From positions 1-64,000 of the forward strand of contig JBAOHC010000001.1 in the NCBI GenBank assembly GCA_037046735.1: 64,000 nt of DNA, in the 5' to 3' direction. Below, one piece after another: positions 16,536 to 24,657 of the stretch (the stretch's first letter is position 1; every line of letters begins with the position of its first letter). The translations under genes were made by a program, and so were the position numbers. A model generated the notes under the pieces. It was given only the letters and a program-made list of their open reading frames with translations, ran no database searches and had not been told where the DNA came from. Origin of the DNA: JADKAV01 sp037046735 (lineage in GTDB: Bacteria > Actinomycetota > Actinomycetes > S36-B12 > UBA10799).

Positions 16536-18122
16536 CTACACGAGGTCGATCGCGGACCCCATCGAAGCCTCGATCTCAGCGGCGATCTTCTCCACCGTGG
16601 CCGCGTCGACGGCCGAGTCGACGGTCAAGGCGATCAGCGCCTGACTGGTCGCGGCGTCGCGCCCGACCTGCATGTTGGCGATGTTGACCCCGGCCGCGCC
16701 CAGCACCTGGCCAACGACTCCCACGACGCCGGGTTTGTCCTCGTAGGCGAAGACCAGCATGTGTTCGCTGAGCGGCAGGTCCAGGTCCAGATCGTCGATG
16801 GCCACCAACTTTTCGGTGTCGCGCGGCCCCGCGACGGTGCCGGCAACGACCAGCGAGTTGCCGTCGCTGCACGCCAGCCGCACCCGTACCAGCGAGCGGT
16901 GGTCCGGGCTGTCACCCTCGGTGACCAGCGTGGCCTCGACGCCACGGTCGGCGGCGAGCACGGGGGCGTTCACGTAGGAGACCGGGTCGTCCACCAGCAC
17001 GCTGAACATACCCTTGAGCACGGCCAGTTCCAGCACACTCACATCCGAGGCGCTGAGTTCACCGAGTGCCTCCACCGTCACCTTCGCCACGGCCGAGGGG
17101 GCCATCGTCGTCCCGAGGCGTCCGAGGTGTTCGGCGAGGTCGATGAACGGACGGACGTCCTCAGCGATGATGCCGCCCTTGACGTTGACGGCGTCCGGTA
17201 CCAGCTCACCGGCCAGCGCCTGCCGCACCGACTTCGCGACGGCGATGCCGGCCTTCTCCTGCGCCTCGTCGGTCGATGCTCCCAGATGCGGGGTGGCGAC
17301 GACGCTGTCGAGGGTGAACAGGATGCTGTCCGTGCAGGGCTCCTTAGCGTACACGTCCACGCCCGCGCCGGCGACGCGGCCCTCGACCAGCGCGTCGTAT
17401 AGCGCCTGCTCGTCGACGATCCCGCCGCGTGCGGCATTGATGATGTGCACCGTCGGCTTGACTTTGCGCAGGGCCTCGGCGCCGATCAGGCCGACCGTGT
17501 CCTTGGTCTTGGGCAGGTGCACCGTGATGAAGTCGGACTCGGCCAGCAGGTCGTCCAGGGGCAGCAGTTTGACGCCGAGCTGCGCCGCGCGAGCAGGCTG
17601 CACGAAGGGGTCGTAGGCGACCAGGCGCACCCCGAATGCGCTCAGGCGCTGCGCGACCAGCAGGCCGATCCGGCCCAGGCCGACCACACCGACCGTCTTG
17701 TCCGACAGCTCGACTCCGGTGTACTTACTGCGCTTCCACTCGCCGTTGCGCAGGGCCGCGTGAGCCGGGGAGATGTTGCGGGCACTGGCCAGCAGCAGGG
17801 CCACGGCGAGCTCGGCAGCCGACACGATGTTGGAGGTGGGCGCGTTGACCACCATGACGCCGGCCTGCGTGGCTGCTGCCACATCGACGTTGTCCAGGCC
17901 CACACCCGCCCGGGCCACGACCTTGAGGTTGGCGGCCGCGGCCAACGCTTCGGCATCCACCTGGGTGGCCGAACGCACCAGGATGGCATCCACATCGGTG
18001 ATCGCGGCCAGCAGTCGGGACCGGTCGGCACCATCGGTGTGCCGGATCTCGAAGTCCGGCCCGAGGGCATCGATGGTGGCTGGCGACAGTTCTTCGGCGA
18101 TCAGGACGATGGGTTTGCTCAC
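16536..18122 (-). CDS. serA: D-3-phosphoglycerate dehydrogenase
   Basis: First step of serine synthesis, oxidising 3-phosphoglycerate with NAD. The GTG at 18122 gives 528 residues, the usual length of the long actinobacterial form. Substrate- and NAD-binding domains include VGVVGLGRIGLLVA, INAARGGIVDE (catalytic Arg) and ATPHLGAST (catalytic His). An intervening allosteric domain (about 310-450) and a C-terminal ACT domain (about 455-528, ending SMGSAIDLV) are present, so serine feedback control is likely. The start overlaps the stop of the GNAT gene by 4 nt. It is the last gene of the ilvC operon. Confidence 0.94.
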   Translation of the reverse strand: MSKPIVLIAEELSPATIDALGPDFEIRHTDGADRSRLLAAITDVDAILVRSATQVDAEALAAAANLKVVARAGVGLDNVDVAAATQAGVMVVNAPTSNIVSAAELAVALLLASARNISPAHAALRNGEWKRSKYTGVELSDKTVGVVGLGRIGLLVAQRLSAFGVRLVAYDPFVQPARAAQLGVKLLPLDDLLAESDFITVHLPKTKDTVGLIGAEALRKVKPTVHIINAARGGIVDEQALYDALVEGRVAGAGVDVYAKEPCTDSILFTLDSVVATPHLGASTDEAQEKAGIAVAKSVRQALAGELVPDAVNVKGGIIAEDVRPFIDLAEHLGRLGTTMAPSAVAKVTVEALGELSASDVSVLELAVLKGMFSVLVDDPVSYVNAPVLAADRGVEATLVTEGDSPDHRSLVRVRLACSDGNSLVVAGTVAGPRDTEKLVAIDDLDLDLPLSEHMLVFAYEDKPGVVGVVGQVLGAAGVNIANMQVGRDAATSQALIALTVDSAVDAATVEKIAAEIEASMGSAIDLV

Positions 18123-18589
18123 CCTTGAATCGTACGAAGCCGCTTCTCGAAGAAGTGCGTCGCGTCCGGGTTGCCGTTGTAGTCGTCGATGCTCACGTAC
18201 CCATGACTGGTGTACAACCGCATGGCAGCCGCGAGGCCGTCGTGGGTGTCCAGACGCAGCCTGCGCAAGCCCATGTCGACAGCCTGCTGTTCCACGGCGT
18301 GCAGAAGCCGGGCACCGACCCCTTGACCGCGCAGCGCGGGAGACACCCACATCCGTTTGAGCTCCCCGGTGACCTCGTCCAGGCGCCGGATCCCCGCGCA
18401 GGCAATCACCTCACCGTCCAGGACGGCCAGGAAGGCTCCTGACGGCGGGCAGTAGTCCGCGACGTCGTTCACCGCGTCGTTCAGGGACACGCCGTTCATC
18501 CCACAGACCGTCAACACCTCGGACATATAGGAGCGCAGGGCGTCGGCCACCCGCGGGTCGTGCGGGTCCAGGAGCTCGACGGCGATCAT
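18119..18589 (-). CDS. GNAT-family N-acetyltransferase
   Basis: A 156-residue acetyltransferase-fold protein. The acetyl-CoA pyrophosphate-binding loop is visible as RGQGVGARLL, with the preceding strand ELKRMWVSPALR and a C-terminal RLYTSHGYVSI segment. The start at 18589 overlaps the kinase stop by 4 nt (ATGA), so the longer upstream frame is rejected. The substrate is unknown; its place between a fructosamine-type kinase and serA suggests small-molecule or metabolite-repair chemistry, but this is only a guess. Confidence 0.85.
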   Translation of the reverse strand: MIAVELLDPHDPRVADALRSYMSEVLTVCGMNGVSLNDAVNDVADYCPPSGAFLAVLDGEVIACAGIRRLDEVTGELKRMWVSPALRGQGVGARLLHAVEQQAVDMGLRRLRLDTHDGLAAAMRLYTSHGYVSIDDYNGNPDATHFFEKRLRTIQG

Positions 18590-19401
18590 CGCACGTACTC
18601 CCGGGCGATCTGCTCGGCGCGCTGTCCGTAGCCCCCTGCGAAGAGCCGGTGGTGAACGAGCAGCGGCCACAGCTGGTGCAGGCCCACCCGGTCCTGCCAG
18701 CCGGGGGCCAGCGGGTAGACCTCCTGGTATGCCGCGATGATGTCGGCCAGGTGGGGCGTCCCGAACAGCGCCAGCATCGCCAGGTCGGTCTCCCGATGGC
18801 CCACGTGGCAGGCCGGGTCGACGAGCACTGGCGCGGCGTCGGTCCACAGCACGTTGCCCGACCACAAATCCCCGTGCAACAGGCTCGCCGGTTCGGGCGG
18901 GCCCGCCCACTCCGGCTCATCACGAAGGGACTCGACCACGGCTCTACAGTTCGGAAGATCACCGTCGACCAGTGGTTCCAGGCGCAGTGCGGCGTACATC
19001 TGCGGCCACCTGTCGTATCTGCCTGAAGGCATCGGGAGCGACCCGATCCGGGCGTGCTCGGGGCCGACTCCGAAAGCCTGCTGAGGTGCGGCATGCAGTT
19101 GAGCCAAGCAGTGGCCCAGCTCACGTGCGGCGGGCTGCGAGGGCGGGGCCTCTTCCACCCATTCCAGTACCAGCCAGTCAGCGTCCACCCCGATAACGTG
19201 CGGCGTCAGGCCGGGGACCACTGCGGCGAGGGCCCGTAAGCCCCACTCCTCGGCGGCGAACAGGTAAGGATCGGCCCGCAGCGGCGTCTTCGCGAAGTAC
19301 CTGCCGGTGGCTGTCTCGATTCGGTAGGCCCGGCAGATGTCGCCGCCGCCAAGGGATTCGGCCGTATGGTCGCCAAGTTGCGGGATCAAGGCCTCAAGCA
19401 T
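18586..19401 (-). CDS. fructosamine/ketosamine-3-kinase family protein
   Basis: This 271-residue protein belongs to the fructosamine-3-kinase branch of the aminoglycoside-phosphotransferase fold. It phosphorylates Amadori (glycated) amines so that they decompose, which repairs glycated proteins or metabolites. Motifs: LGGGDICRAYR near the N-terminus (nucleotide loop), VLEWVEE hinge, the catalytic LLHGDLWSGNVLW, and LVDPACHVGHRETDLAML for metal binding. The family call is firm, the exact substrate is not. Its start lies inside the end of the TMEM175-like gene (8-nt overlap). Confidence 0.88.
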   Translation of the reverse strand: MLEALIPQLGDHTAESLGGGDICRAYRIETATGRYFAKTPLRADPYLFAAEEWGLRALAAVVPGLTPHVIGVDADWLVLEWVEEAPPSQPAARELGHCLAQLHAAPQQAFGVGPEHARIGSLPMPSGRYDRWPQMYAALRLEPLVDGDLPNCRAVVESLRDEPEWAGPPEPASLLHGDLWSGNVLWTDAAPVLVDPACHVGHRETDLAMLALFGTPHLADIIAAYQEVYPLAPGWQDRVGLHQLWPLLVHHRLFAGGYGQRAEQIAREYVR

Positions 19402-20008
19402 GCGAACGGGCTGCCAAGCGACTGGCGATCCAGTCCACCGGGATCTGCAGGAGCAGGAACCACAGCGCAGCGTTGGGGGCCACGAACGCCACAGCCAGGC
19501 ACACGCCGAAGACCGCGGTGATCAGCAGGGAGCGCAGACGCGCCTCGGCGGCTTCGGTGGTCTTCAGGTAGTGCGGGTCCATCATCCCCGGCGTCCTGCG
19601 CGCGTGCATCTGGATGAGCATCAGCAGAGCACTGGTGAGCAGCATCCACCCGATGTAGAACCCGACTGTTTGGGTGGTCGGGTCATTCTCGATCAGGATG
19701 TTGGTGGGCAGCGGCATCAGCGCGATCACGAACAGCCACAGGAAGTTCAGGCGCACGGTGAGGGCATCGAAGTACGCGATGTGGTCGAACAGGCGGTGGT
19801 GTGCCAGCCAGAAGATGGCGATGATCACCCACGACAGGCTGAGTCCCCACAGGATTGCGCTGTCCTGGCGGATCAGGTCTACCAGGTCTCCCCCGGCGGG
19901 GATCCTCACCTCCGCCAAGGGCAGCAGCAACACTGTGATCGCGATAGCGACCACCGCATCGCTGAACGCGATGATCCGATCAGGGCCATAGCGCTCCCGG
20001 GCGGTCAT
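19394..20008 (-). CDS. TMEM175/DUF1211-family membrane protein (putative K+ channel)
   Basis: A 204-residue protein with about five or six hydrophobic segments. The first helix carries the family signature RIIAFSDAVVAIAITVLLLP (RxxxFSD), which lines the pore of bacterial TMEM175 potassium channels; the second block WLAHHRLFDHI is also typical. The ATG at 20008 overlaps the ilvC stop by 4 nt. Co-translation with ilvC is unexpected for a channel and may be simple operon packing. Confidence 0.85.
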   Translation of the reverse strand: MTARERYGPDRIIAFSDAVVAIAITVLLLPLAEVRIPAGGDLVDLIRQDSAILWGLSLSWVIIAIFWLAHHRLFDHIAYFDALTVRLNFLWLFVIALMPLPTNILIENDPTTQTVGFYIGWMLLTSALLMLIQMHARRTPGMMDPHYLKTTEAAEARLRSLLITAVFGVCLAVAFVAPNAALWFLLLQIPVDWIASRLAARSHA

Positions 20009-21030
20009 CGAGCGGCAGTGCCTTCGGTGTAGTCGTCGTCGGTGGCGACCCACGCCATCAGGTTGCGCAGCTCACGGCCGACCTCTTCGATCTGATGCTC
20101 CTCACCCTGCTTGCGCAGCGCGGCGAACTCCGGCGCCCCGGCGTCCTGATCGTCGATGAACCGCTGGGCGAAGGCACCGTTCTGGATGTCGGCCAGGACG
20201 GCCTTCATGTTCTCCTTCACGCGGGCGTCGATGACGCGCGGCCCGGAGACGTAGTCGCCGTACTCGGCGGTGTCGGAGACGCTCCAGCGCTGCTTGGCGA
20301 TGCCGCCTTCGTACATCAGGTCCACGATCAGTTTGAGCTCATGCAAGCACTCGAAGTAAGCAACCTCAGGCTGGTAGCCGGCCTCGACCAGGGTCTCGAA
20401 CCCGGCCTGGACCAGGGCGGAGGCCCCGCCACACAGCACAGCCTGCTCGCCGAAGAGATCAGTCTCGGTCTCCTCGGTGAAGGTGCTCTTGATGCCGCCA
20501 GCACGCAGTGACCCCATGGCCCGGGCGTAGGACAGCGCCAGGCCCCAGGCGTTACCCGTGGCGTCCTGCTCTACGGCGACGATGCACGGGACACCGCGAC
20601 CCGAGACGTACTCACGGCGCACGAGGTGGCCGGGACCCTTGGGGGCGACCATGCACACATCCACGTCCGCGGGCGGCTGGATGTAGCCGAAACGAATGTT
20701 GAAACCGTGGGCGAAGAACAGTGCGTCGCCAGCATTGAGGTTCTCGGCGATCGCCTGGGCGTACAGCCCGCGCTGCGCGGGGTCCGGCACCAGCACCATG
20801 ATCAGGTCGGCTTCGGCGCAGGCCGTGGCCGGATCGACGACCCGCAGCCCTTCGGACTCGGCCTTGGGCCGCGACTTCGAACCCTCCGCCAGGCCTACGC
20901 GGACATCCACTCCGGAGTCACGCAAGTTCAGCGCGTGGGCGTGTCCCTGCGATCCGTAGCCCAGGATGGCCACCTTACGGCCCTGGATGATCGAAAGGTC
21001 GGCGTCGTCTTCGTAGAACATGTCTGCCAC
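20005..21030 (-). CDS. ilvC: ketol-acid reductoisomerase
   Basis: Class I KARI: it isomerises and reduces acetolactate or acetohydroxybutyrate in valine, leucine and isoleucine synthesis, using NADPH and Mg2+. The 341-residue product has the Rossmann motif LGYGSQGHAHALNLRDSG, PKGPGHLVRREY, and the metal ligands in TDLFGEQAVLCGG and the YFECLHELKLIVDL helix. It heads a run of five genes with 4- or 8-nt overlaps (TMEM175-like, fructosamine kinase, GNAT, serA). It is separated from ilvBN by chaA, an unusual arrangement. Confidence 0.96.
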   Translation of the reverse strand: MADMFYEDDADLSIIQGRKVAILGYGSQGHAHALNLRDSGVDVRVGLAEGSKSRPKAESEGLRVVDPATACAEADLIMVLVPDPAQRGLYAQAIAENLNAGDALFFAHGFNIRFGYIQPPADVDVCMVAPKGPGHLVRREYVSGRGVPCIVAVEQDATGNAWGLALSYARAMGSLRAGGIKSTFTEETETDLFGEQAVLCGGASALVQAGFETLVEAGYQPEVAYFECLHELKLIVDLMYEGGIAKQRWSVSDTAEYGDYVSGPRVIDARVKENMKAVLADIQNGAFAQRFIDDQDAGAPEFAALRKQGEEHQIEEVGRELRNLMAWVATDDDYTEGTAAR

Positions 21031-21110
21031 GTGTGCTCCTTGTGCGAATGGATCGGGAAAAGTCTCTCAGGTGGGGTCTTCGGGCCGGTTCAGGGGTCGG
21101 CCCCGGAAGG

Positions 21111-21151
21111 CTCGCGCCAAACGCGTCGCTGAGTGCCGCGTTTGGCGCGAG
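21111..21151. repeat. perfect 15-bp inverted repeat between chaA and ilvC
   Basis: CTCGCGCCAAACGCG and CGCGTTTGGCGCGAG are exact complements around an 11-nt loop. It lies just after the chaA stop and about 80 nt before ilvC, so it would form a strong hairpin in read-through RNA. There is no T-run, so it is not a standard intrinsic terminator; a processing or RNA-stability element is possible. Confidence 0.8.
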
Positions 21152-21156
21152 CTTGC

Positions 21157-22218
21157 TCAGGGCGCCACGGATACCGCCATGAAAGCCGCGAAAACGGCCA
21201 GATGGACGCCAGCTTGTTGCAGAGTCGCCCGCCCGGGGACCACGGTCAGCGCGCTCACGAACAGCGTGATGCCCAGCAGCACGATCTGCACCGGCCCCAA
21301 GCCGAGGTGCAGGGTGGTGGGCAGCCAGATCTGGGCGATGGCGATGGTGGGCACTGTCAGGCCGATACTCGCCATGGCCGACCCGAAGGCGAGATTCAGA
21401 CTCGTCTGGACTCTGCCCATGCGGGCCGCCCGCACCGCTGCGATCCCCTCGGGCAGCAGCACCACGAGCGCGATGATGACACCGACGAACGCCACCGGCA
21501 GGCCGGCCCCGAGCACCGCCTTCTCGATGGTCGGGCTCAGGGTCTTGGCCAGCCCGACGACCGCCACCAGCGAGACCAGCAGCAGACCCAGACTGATCCC
21601 GGCGGTGCGGTTGCTCGGCGGCGCCGAGTGCTGGTCGTCGGTGGAGCCCGGGTTGAGGAAGTAGTCGCGGTGGCGCACCGTCTGGACGAACACGAACAGC
21701 AGGTAGAGCGTCAGCGAGGCGACCGCCGCGAAGGCGAGCTGCCCGCCGGTGAACGTGGGACCTGGTGAGCTGGTGGTGAAGGTGGGCAGCACCATCGTCA
21801 GCGCGGCCAAGGCCCCGATCGTGGCCAGGGCGGCCCCTGACCCCTCGGAGTTGAACCGCACGATCGGTTTGCGCATGGTTGCCGACAGCAGCGACAGCCC
21901 GACCATGCCCGCGGTGGTGATCATGAGGGCGCTGAAGACGGTGTCGCGAGCCAGCGTCTCGGCTTTGGCTCCGCCGCTGGCCATCAGGGACACGATCAGC
22001 GCGACCTCGATGACGGTGACGGCAACGGCCAGCACCAGCGAGCCGAACGGCTCCCCCACCCGGTGTGCGACGACCTCGGCGTGGTGCACCGCGGCCAGCA
22101 CGGCAGCCACCAGGATCAGACCGACGAGCAGGGCCAGCGCTCCGGACAGTGCCGAACCCCAGACGCCCAGCAGCGCCACGAACGCCAACGGCGGTGCGAG
22201 GCGGGCGGCGAGCTCCAT
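21157..22218 (-). CDS. ChaA/CaxA-type Ca2+(Na+)/H+ antiporter
   Basis: A 353-residue membrane protein with about eleven hydrophobic segments in two homologous halves. Each half carries a cation-exchanger motif with a central acidic residue: GEPFGSLVLAVAVTVIEVAL in the first and ALVVLLPEGIAAVRAARMGR followed by QTSLNLAFGSAMASIGLTVP in the second, as in E. coli ChaA. Length agrees with that family. It exports calcium or sodium in exchange for protons. It starts 3 nt after the ilvN stop, so it is co-transcribed with ilvBN and placed between them and ilvC. Confidence 0.88.
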   Translation of the reverse strand: MELAARLAPPLAFVALLGVWGSALSGALALLVGLILVAAVLAAVHHAEVVAHRVGEPFGSLVLAVAVTVIEVALIVSLMASGGAKAETLARDTVFSALMITTAGMVGLSLLSATMRKPIVRFNSEGSGAALATIGALAALTMVLPTFTTSSPGPTFTGGQLAFAAVASLTLYLLFVFVQTVRHRDYFLNPGSTDDQHSAPPSNRTAGISLGLLLVSLVAVVGLAKTLSPTIEKAVLGAGLPVAFVGVIIALVVLLPEGIAAVRAARMGRVQTSLNLAFGSAMASIGLTVPTIAIAQIWLPTTLHLGLGPVQIVLLGITLFVSALTVVPGRATLQQAGVHLAVFAAFMAVSVAP

Positions 22219-22221
22219 CCG

Positions 22222-22746
22222 TCAGGCGCTGCGATCCACGGACCGCAACGGGCGCTCGGAGATGCTCTTGCCTCCTCGACCCACCGCGACCAGGCCCGAC
22301 TGCACCAGTTCCTTGATGCCGAAGGGTTCCAGGACCCGCAGCAGCGCTTCGAGCTTGTCCTTGCTTCCTGTGGCCTCGATGGTCACGCTGTCGGGGGCGA
22401 CATCGACCACCTTGGCCCGGAACAACGTCACGATCTCGAGCACGCTGGAACGCTTCACGTTGTCGACGTGCACTTTGACGAGCATGAGTTCGCGCTGCAC
22501 GGAGTTCTCAGGGTCGAGTTCCACAATCTTCAGCACGTTGATGAGCTTGTTGAGCTGCTTGGTGACCTGCTCCAGGGGCAACTTGTCCACGCTGACCACG
22601 ATGGTCATGCGGCTCACCTCGGGGTTCTCCGTGGGACCGACCGCCAGTGAGTCGATGTTGAAGCCGCGCCGGCTGAACAGACCGGAGATGCGCGCGAGCA
22701 CGCCCGGCTTGTTCTCGACGAGCACACTCAGGGTGTGGCGGGTCAT
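22222..22746 (-). CDS. ilvN: acetolactate synthase small (regulatory) subunit
   Basis: A 174-residue regulatory subunit of acetohydroxyacid synthase. An ACT domain occupies residues 1-75 (HTLSVLVENKPGVLARISGL, with the valine-binding turn), followed by the ALS small-subunit C-terminal domain (FRAKVVDVAPDSVTIEATG). It confers valine feedback inhibition on IlvB. It begins 1 nt after the ilvB stop. Confidence 0.95.
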   Translation of the reverse strand: MTRHTLSVLVENKPGVLARISGLFSRRGFNIDSLAVGPTENPEVSRMTIVVSVDKLPLEQVTKQLNKLINVLKIVELDPENSVQRELMLVKVHVDNVKRSSVLEIVTLFRAKVVDVAPDSVTIEATGSKDKLEALLRVLEPFGIKELVQSGLVAVGRGGKSISERPLRSVDRSA

Positions 22747-22747
22747 G

Positions 22748-24478
22748 TCAGTCCTCTCGTTCCCACGCCGGCGCCAGGTCGCGCGCAGTCGTGATCAGGT
22801 CGTTGCTGGTGCCGGCGGGGACCATCGGCCACACCATGGCGTCGCGGTGCACCTGGAAGTCGATGACCACCGGGGCGTCGTTGAGCGCCATGGCCTTCTC
22901 GATCACCGCGTCCACCTCTTCGCGGCTTTCGGCCCGCAGCCCGTAGCAGCCGTACGCCTCAGCGAGCTTCACGAAGTCGGGGAACCGATGGGAATGCAGG
23001 TCGGTGTTGGAGTAGCGCTCGTTGTAGAACAGCGTCTGCCACTGGCGCACCATGCCCAGGCTGGAGTTGTTGATGAGCGCGACCTTGATCGGGATGTTGT
23101 TGATGGCGCAGGTCGCGAGTTCCTGGTTGGTCATCTGGAAGCAGCCGTCGCCGTCGATAGCCCACACGACCTTGTCGGGGGCGCCCATCTTGGCACCCAT
23201 GGCGGCGGGCACCGCGTAGCCCATCGTCCCCAGCCCGCCGGAGTTGAGCCAGTGTCCGGGCTTCTCGTAGCTGATGAACTGGCTGGCCCACATCTGGTGC
23301 TGGCCGACACCCGCGCAGTAGATCGCGTCGGGGCCGACGATCTGCCCGAGCCGCTCGATCACGTATTGCGGCGCCAGCGCGGTCTCATGCTCGTCATAGC
23401 CCAGCGGGAAGCGCTCCACCCAGCCGTCGAGGACCTGCCACCAGTCGGCGATGTCGATGTCCTGGCGGCGGGGTTGCAGCGCTTTGATCAACGCGATGAT
23501 CGTCTCGCGCGCGTCTCCCACGATCGGCACGTCGGCGTGGCGGTTCTTGCCAATCTCGGCCGGGTCGATGTCGGCGTGGATGATCTTCGCGTAGGGCGCG
23601 AAGGAGTCCAGTTTGCCGGTGACCCGGTCGTCGAAACGCGTGCCGATGGCGATCAGTAGGTCGGCCTGTTGCAGCGCACCGACCGCGGGGACCGTACCGT
23701 GCATTCCGGGCATTCCCAGGTTCTGCTTGTGGCTGTCGGGGAAGGCACCGCGCGCCATGAGGGTGGTGACGACGGGAATGCCGGTCAATTCGGCCAGTTC
23801 GAGCAGTTCCGCGGACGCGTCAGCGCGCACCACCCCGCCGCCCATGTACAACACCGGGCGGTGGGATTTGGCGATGAGTTTGGCCGCTTCCTTGATCTGT
23901 TTGCCGTGCGGGGCCGTGGTCGGCCGGTAGCCCGGCAGATCCACCTCCCCCGGCCAGCGGAAGGTTGTTTGGGCGGCCAGGGCATCCTTGCTGATGTCCA
24001 CGAGCACGGGCCCCGGCCGCCCGGTGCCTGCCAGGTGAAACGCCTCGGCGATCGCGCGCGGGATCTCCGCGGGATCGGTGACGAGGTAGTTGTGCTTGAC
24101 GATGGGCATGGTGATGCCACTGATGTCAGCTTCCTGGAAGGCGTCTGTGCCGATCGCGGTGCTGGGCACCTGGCCAGTGATGGCGACGATCGGGACCGAG
24201 TCCATGTAGGCATCGGCGATGGGCGTGACGAGGTTGGTGGCTCCGGGGCCGGAGGTGGCGATGCAGACGCCGGTCTTGCCGCTGGTCTGGGCGTAGCCCT
24301 CGGCGGCGTGGCCGGCGGCCTGCTCATGGCGGACCAGGATGTGGCGGATCTGCTCGGAGTCCATCAGAGGGTCGTAGGCGGGCAGGATCGCACCGCCCGG
24401 GATGCCGAATACCGTGTCCACACCGGCATGCTCCAGCGATTTGATCAGGCTGGCTGCCCCGGTCATCTGCTCTGCCAT
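22748..24478 (-). CDS. ilvB: acetolactate synthase large subunit
   Basis: Thiamine-diphosphate enzyme making acetolactate or acetohydroxybutyrate, common to all three branched-chain amino acids. The 576-residue product has the TPP glutamate in RHEQAAGHAAEGYA, the FAD/core domain with IGTRFDDRVTGKL, and the TPP/Mg motif beginning WAIDGDGCFQMTNQEL and ending INNSSLGMVRQWQ. An Ile-Leu-Val leader peptide and an attenuator lie upstream, and ilvN follows directly. Confidence 0.96.
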   Translation of the reverse strand: MAEQMTGAASLIKSLEHAGVDTVFGIPGGAILPAYDPLMDSEQIRHILVRHEQAAGHAAEGYAQTSGKTGVCIATSGPGATNLVTPIADAYMDSVPIVAITGQVPSTAIGTDAFQEADISGITMPIVKHNYLVTDPAEIPRAIAEAFHLAGTGRPGPVLVDISKDALAAQTTFRWPGEVDLPGYRPTTAPHGKQIKEAAKLIAKSHRPVLYMGGGVVRADASAELLELAELTGIPVVTTLMARGAFPDSHKQNLGMPGMHGTVPAVGALQQADLLIAIGTRFDDRVTGKLDSFAPYAKIIHADIDPAEIGKNRHADVPIVGDARETIIALIKALQPRRQDIDIADWWQVLDGWVERFPLGYDEHETALAPQYVIERLGQIVGPDAIYCAGVGQHQMWASQFISYEKPGHWLNSGGLGTMGYAVPAAMGAKMGAPDKVVWAIDGDGCFQMTNQELATCAINNIPIKVALINNSSLGMVRQWQTLFYNERYSNTDLHSHRFPDFVKLAEAYGCYGLRAESREEVDAVIEKAMALNDAPVVIDFQVHRDAMVWPMVPAGTSNDLITTARDLAPAWERED

Positions 24479-24514
24479 TCCGGCGTCCTTTCGGTGGTGA
24501 TCTCGTCTGCAATG

Positions 24515-24549
24515 AAAAACCCCCCGACCCGATGTGGGTTACGGAGGGT
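24515..24549 (-). terminator. attenuator terminator before ilvB
   Basis: On the minus strand ACCCTCC pairs with GGGGGGT, enclosing an ACCC/GGGT inner stem, followed by TTTTT. It lies between the leader peptide and ilvB, about 37 nt before the ilvB ATG. Just upstream GCGTCTGAGC (end of the leader peptide, 24572-24581) can pair with GCCCAGGCGC (24550-24559). I could not resolve a clear antiterminator by eye. Confidence 0.82.
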
Positions 24550-24573
24550 GCGCCTGGGCTGTTTGGGGGAAGC

Positions 24574-24600
24574 TCAGACGCTGGTGCCTACGAGAATCAT
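24574..24600 (-). CDS. ilvB leader peptide (MILVGTSV)
   Basis: An eight-codon ATG frame reads M-I-L-V-G-T-S-V-stop, with the three branched-chain residues as consecutive codons ATT CTC GTA and a final valine. It is followed by an intrinsic terminator and then ilvBN. Leader-peptide attenuation of ilvB is known in actinobacteria, and the layout agrees. Starvation for any one of the three amino acids would stall translation within codons 2-4. Confidence 0.8.
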   Translation of the reverse strand: MILVGTSV

Positions 24601-24615
24601 GTTCTGCACTCTGTC

Positions 24616-24644
24616 ACTGTAGCGCGGGGTGCTGGGGGTGGCCA
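24616..24644 (-). promoter_or_regulatory. possible ilvB promoter
   Basis: TACAGT (24616-24621) fits a -10 box, with a weak TGGCCA -35 candidate 17 bp upstream (24639-24644). Transcription would begin within about ten bases of the leader-peptide ATG. The -35 is poor, so this is tentative. Confidence 0.3.
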
Positions 24645-24657
24645 GCGGGGGTGGGTT

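Noticed and set aside
15678..17402. 574-codon + strand frame
   Set aside because: Antisense shadow of gadB and serA, both of which have clear motifs.
18123..18350. Longer N-terminus for SerA
   Set aside because: It lies antiparallel to nothing but inside the GNAT gene on the same strand; the GTG at 18122 gives the usual family length and a 4-nt overlap.
21749..23659. 636-codon + strand frame
   Set aside because: Antisense to chaA, ilvN and ilvB; no recognisable domain.
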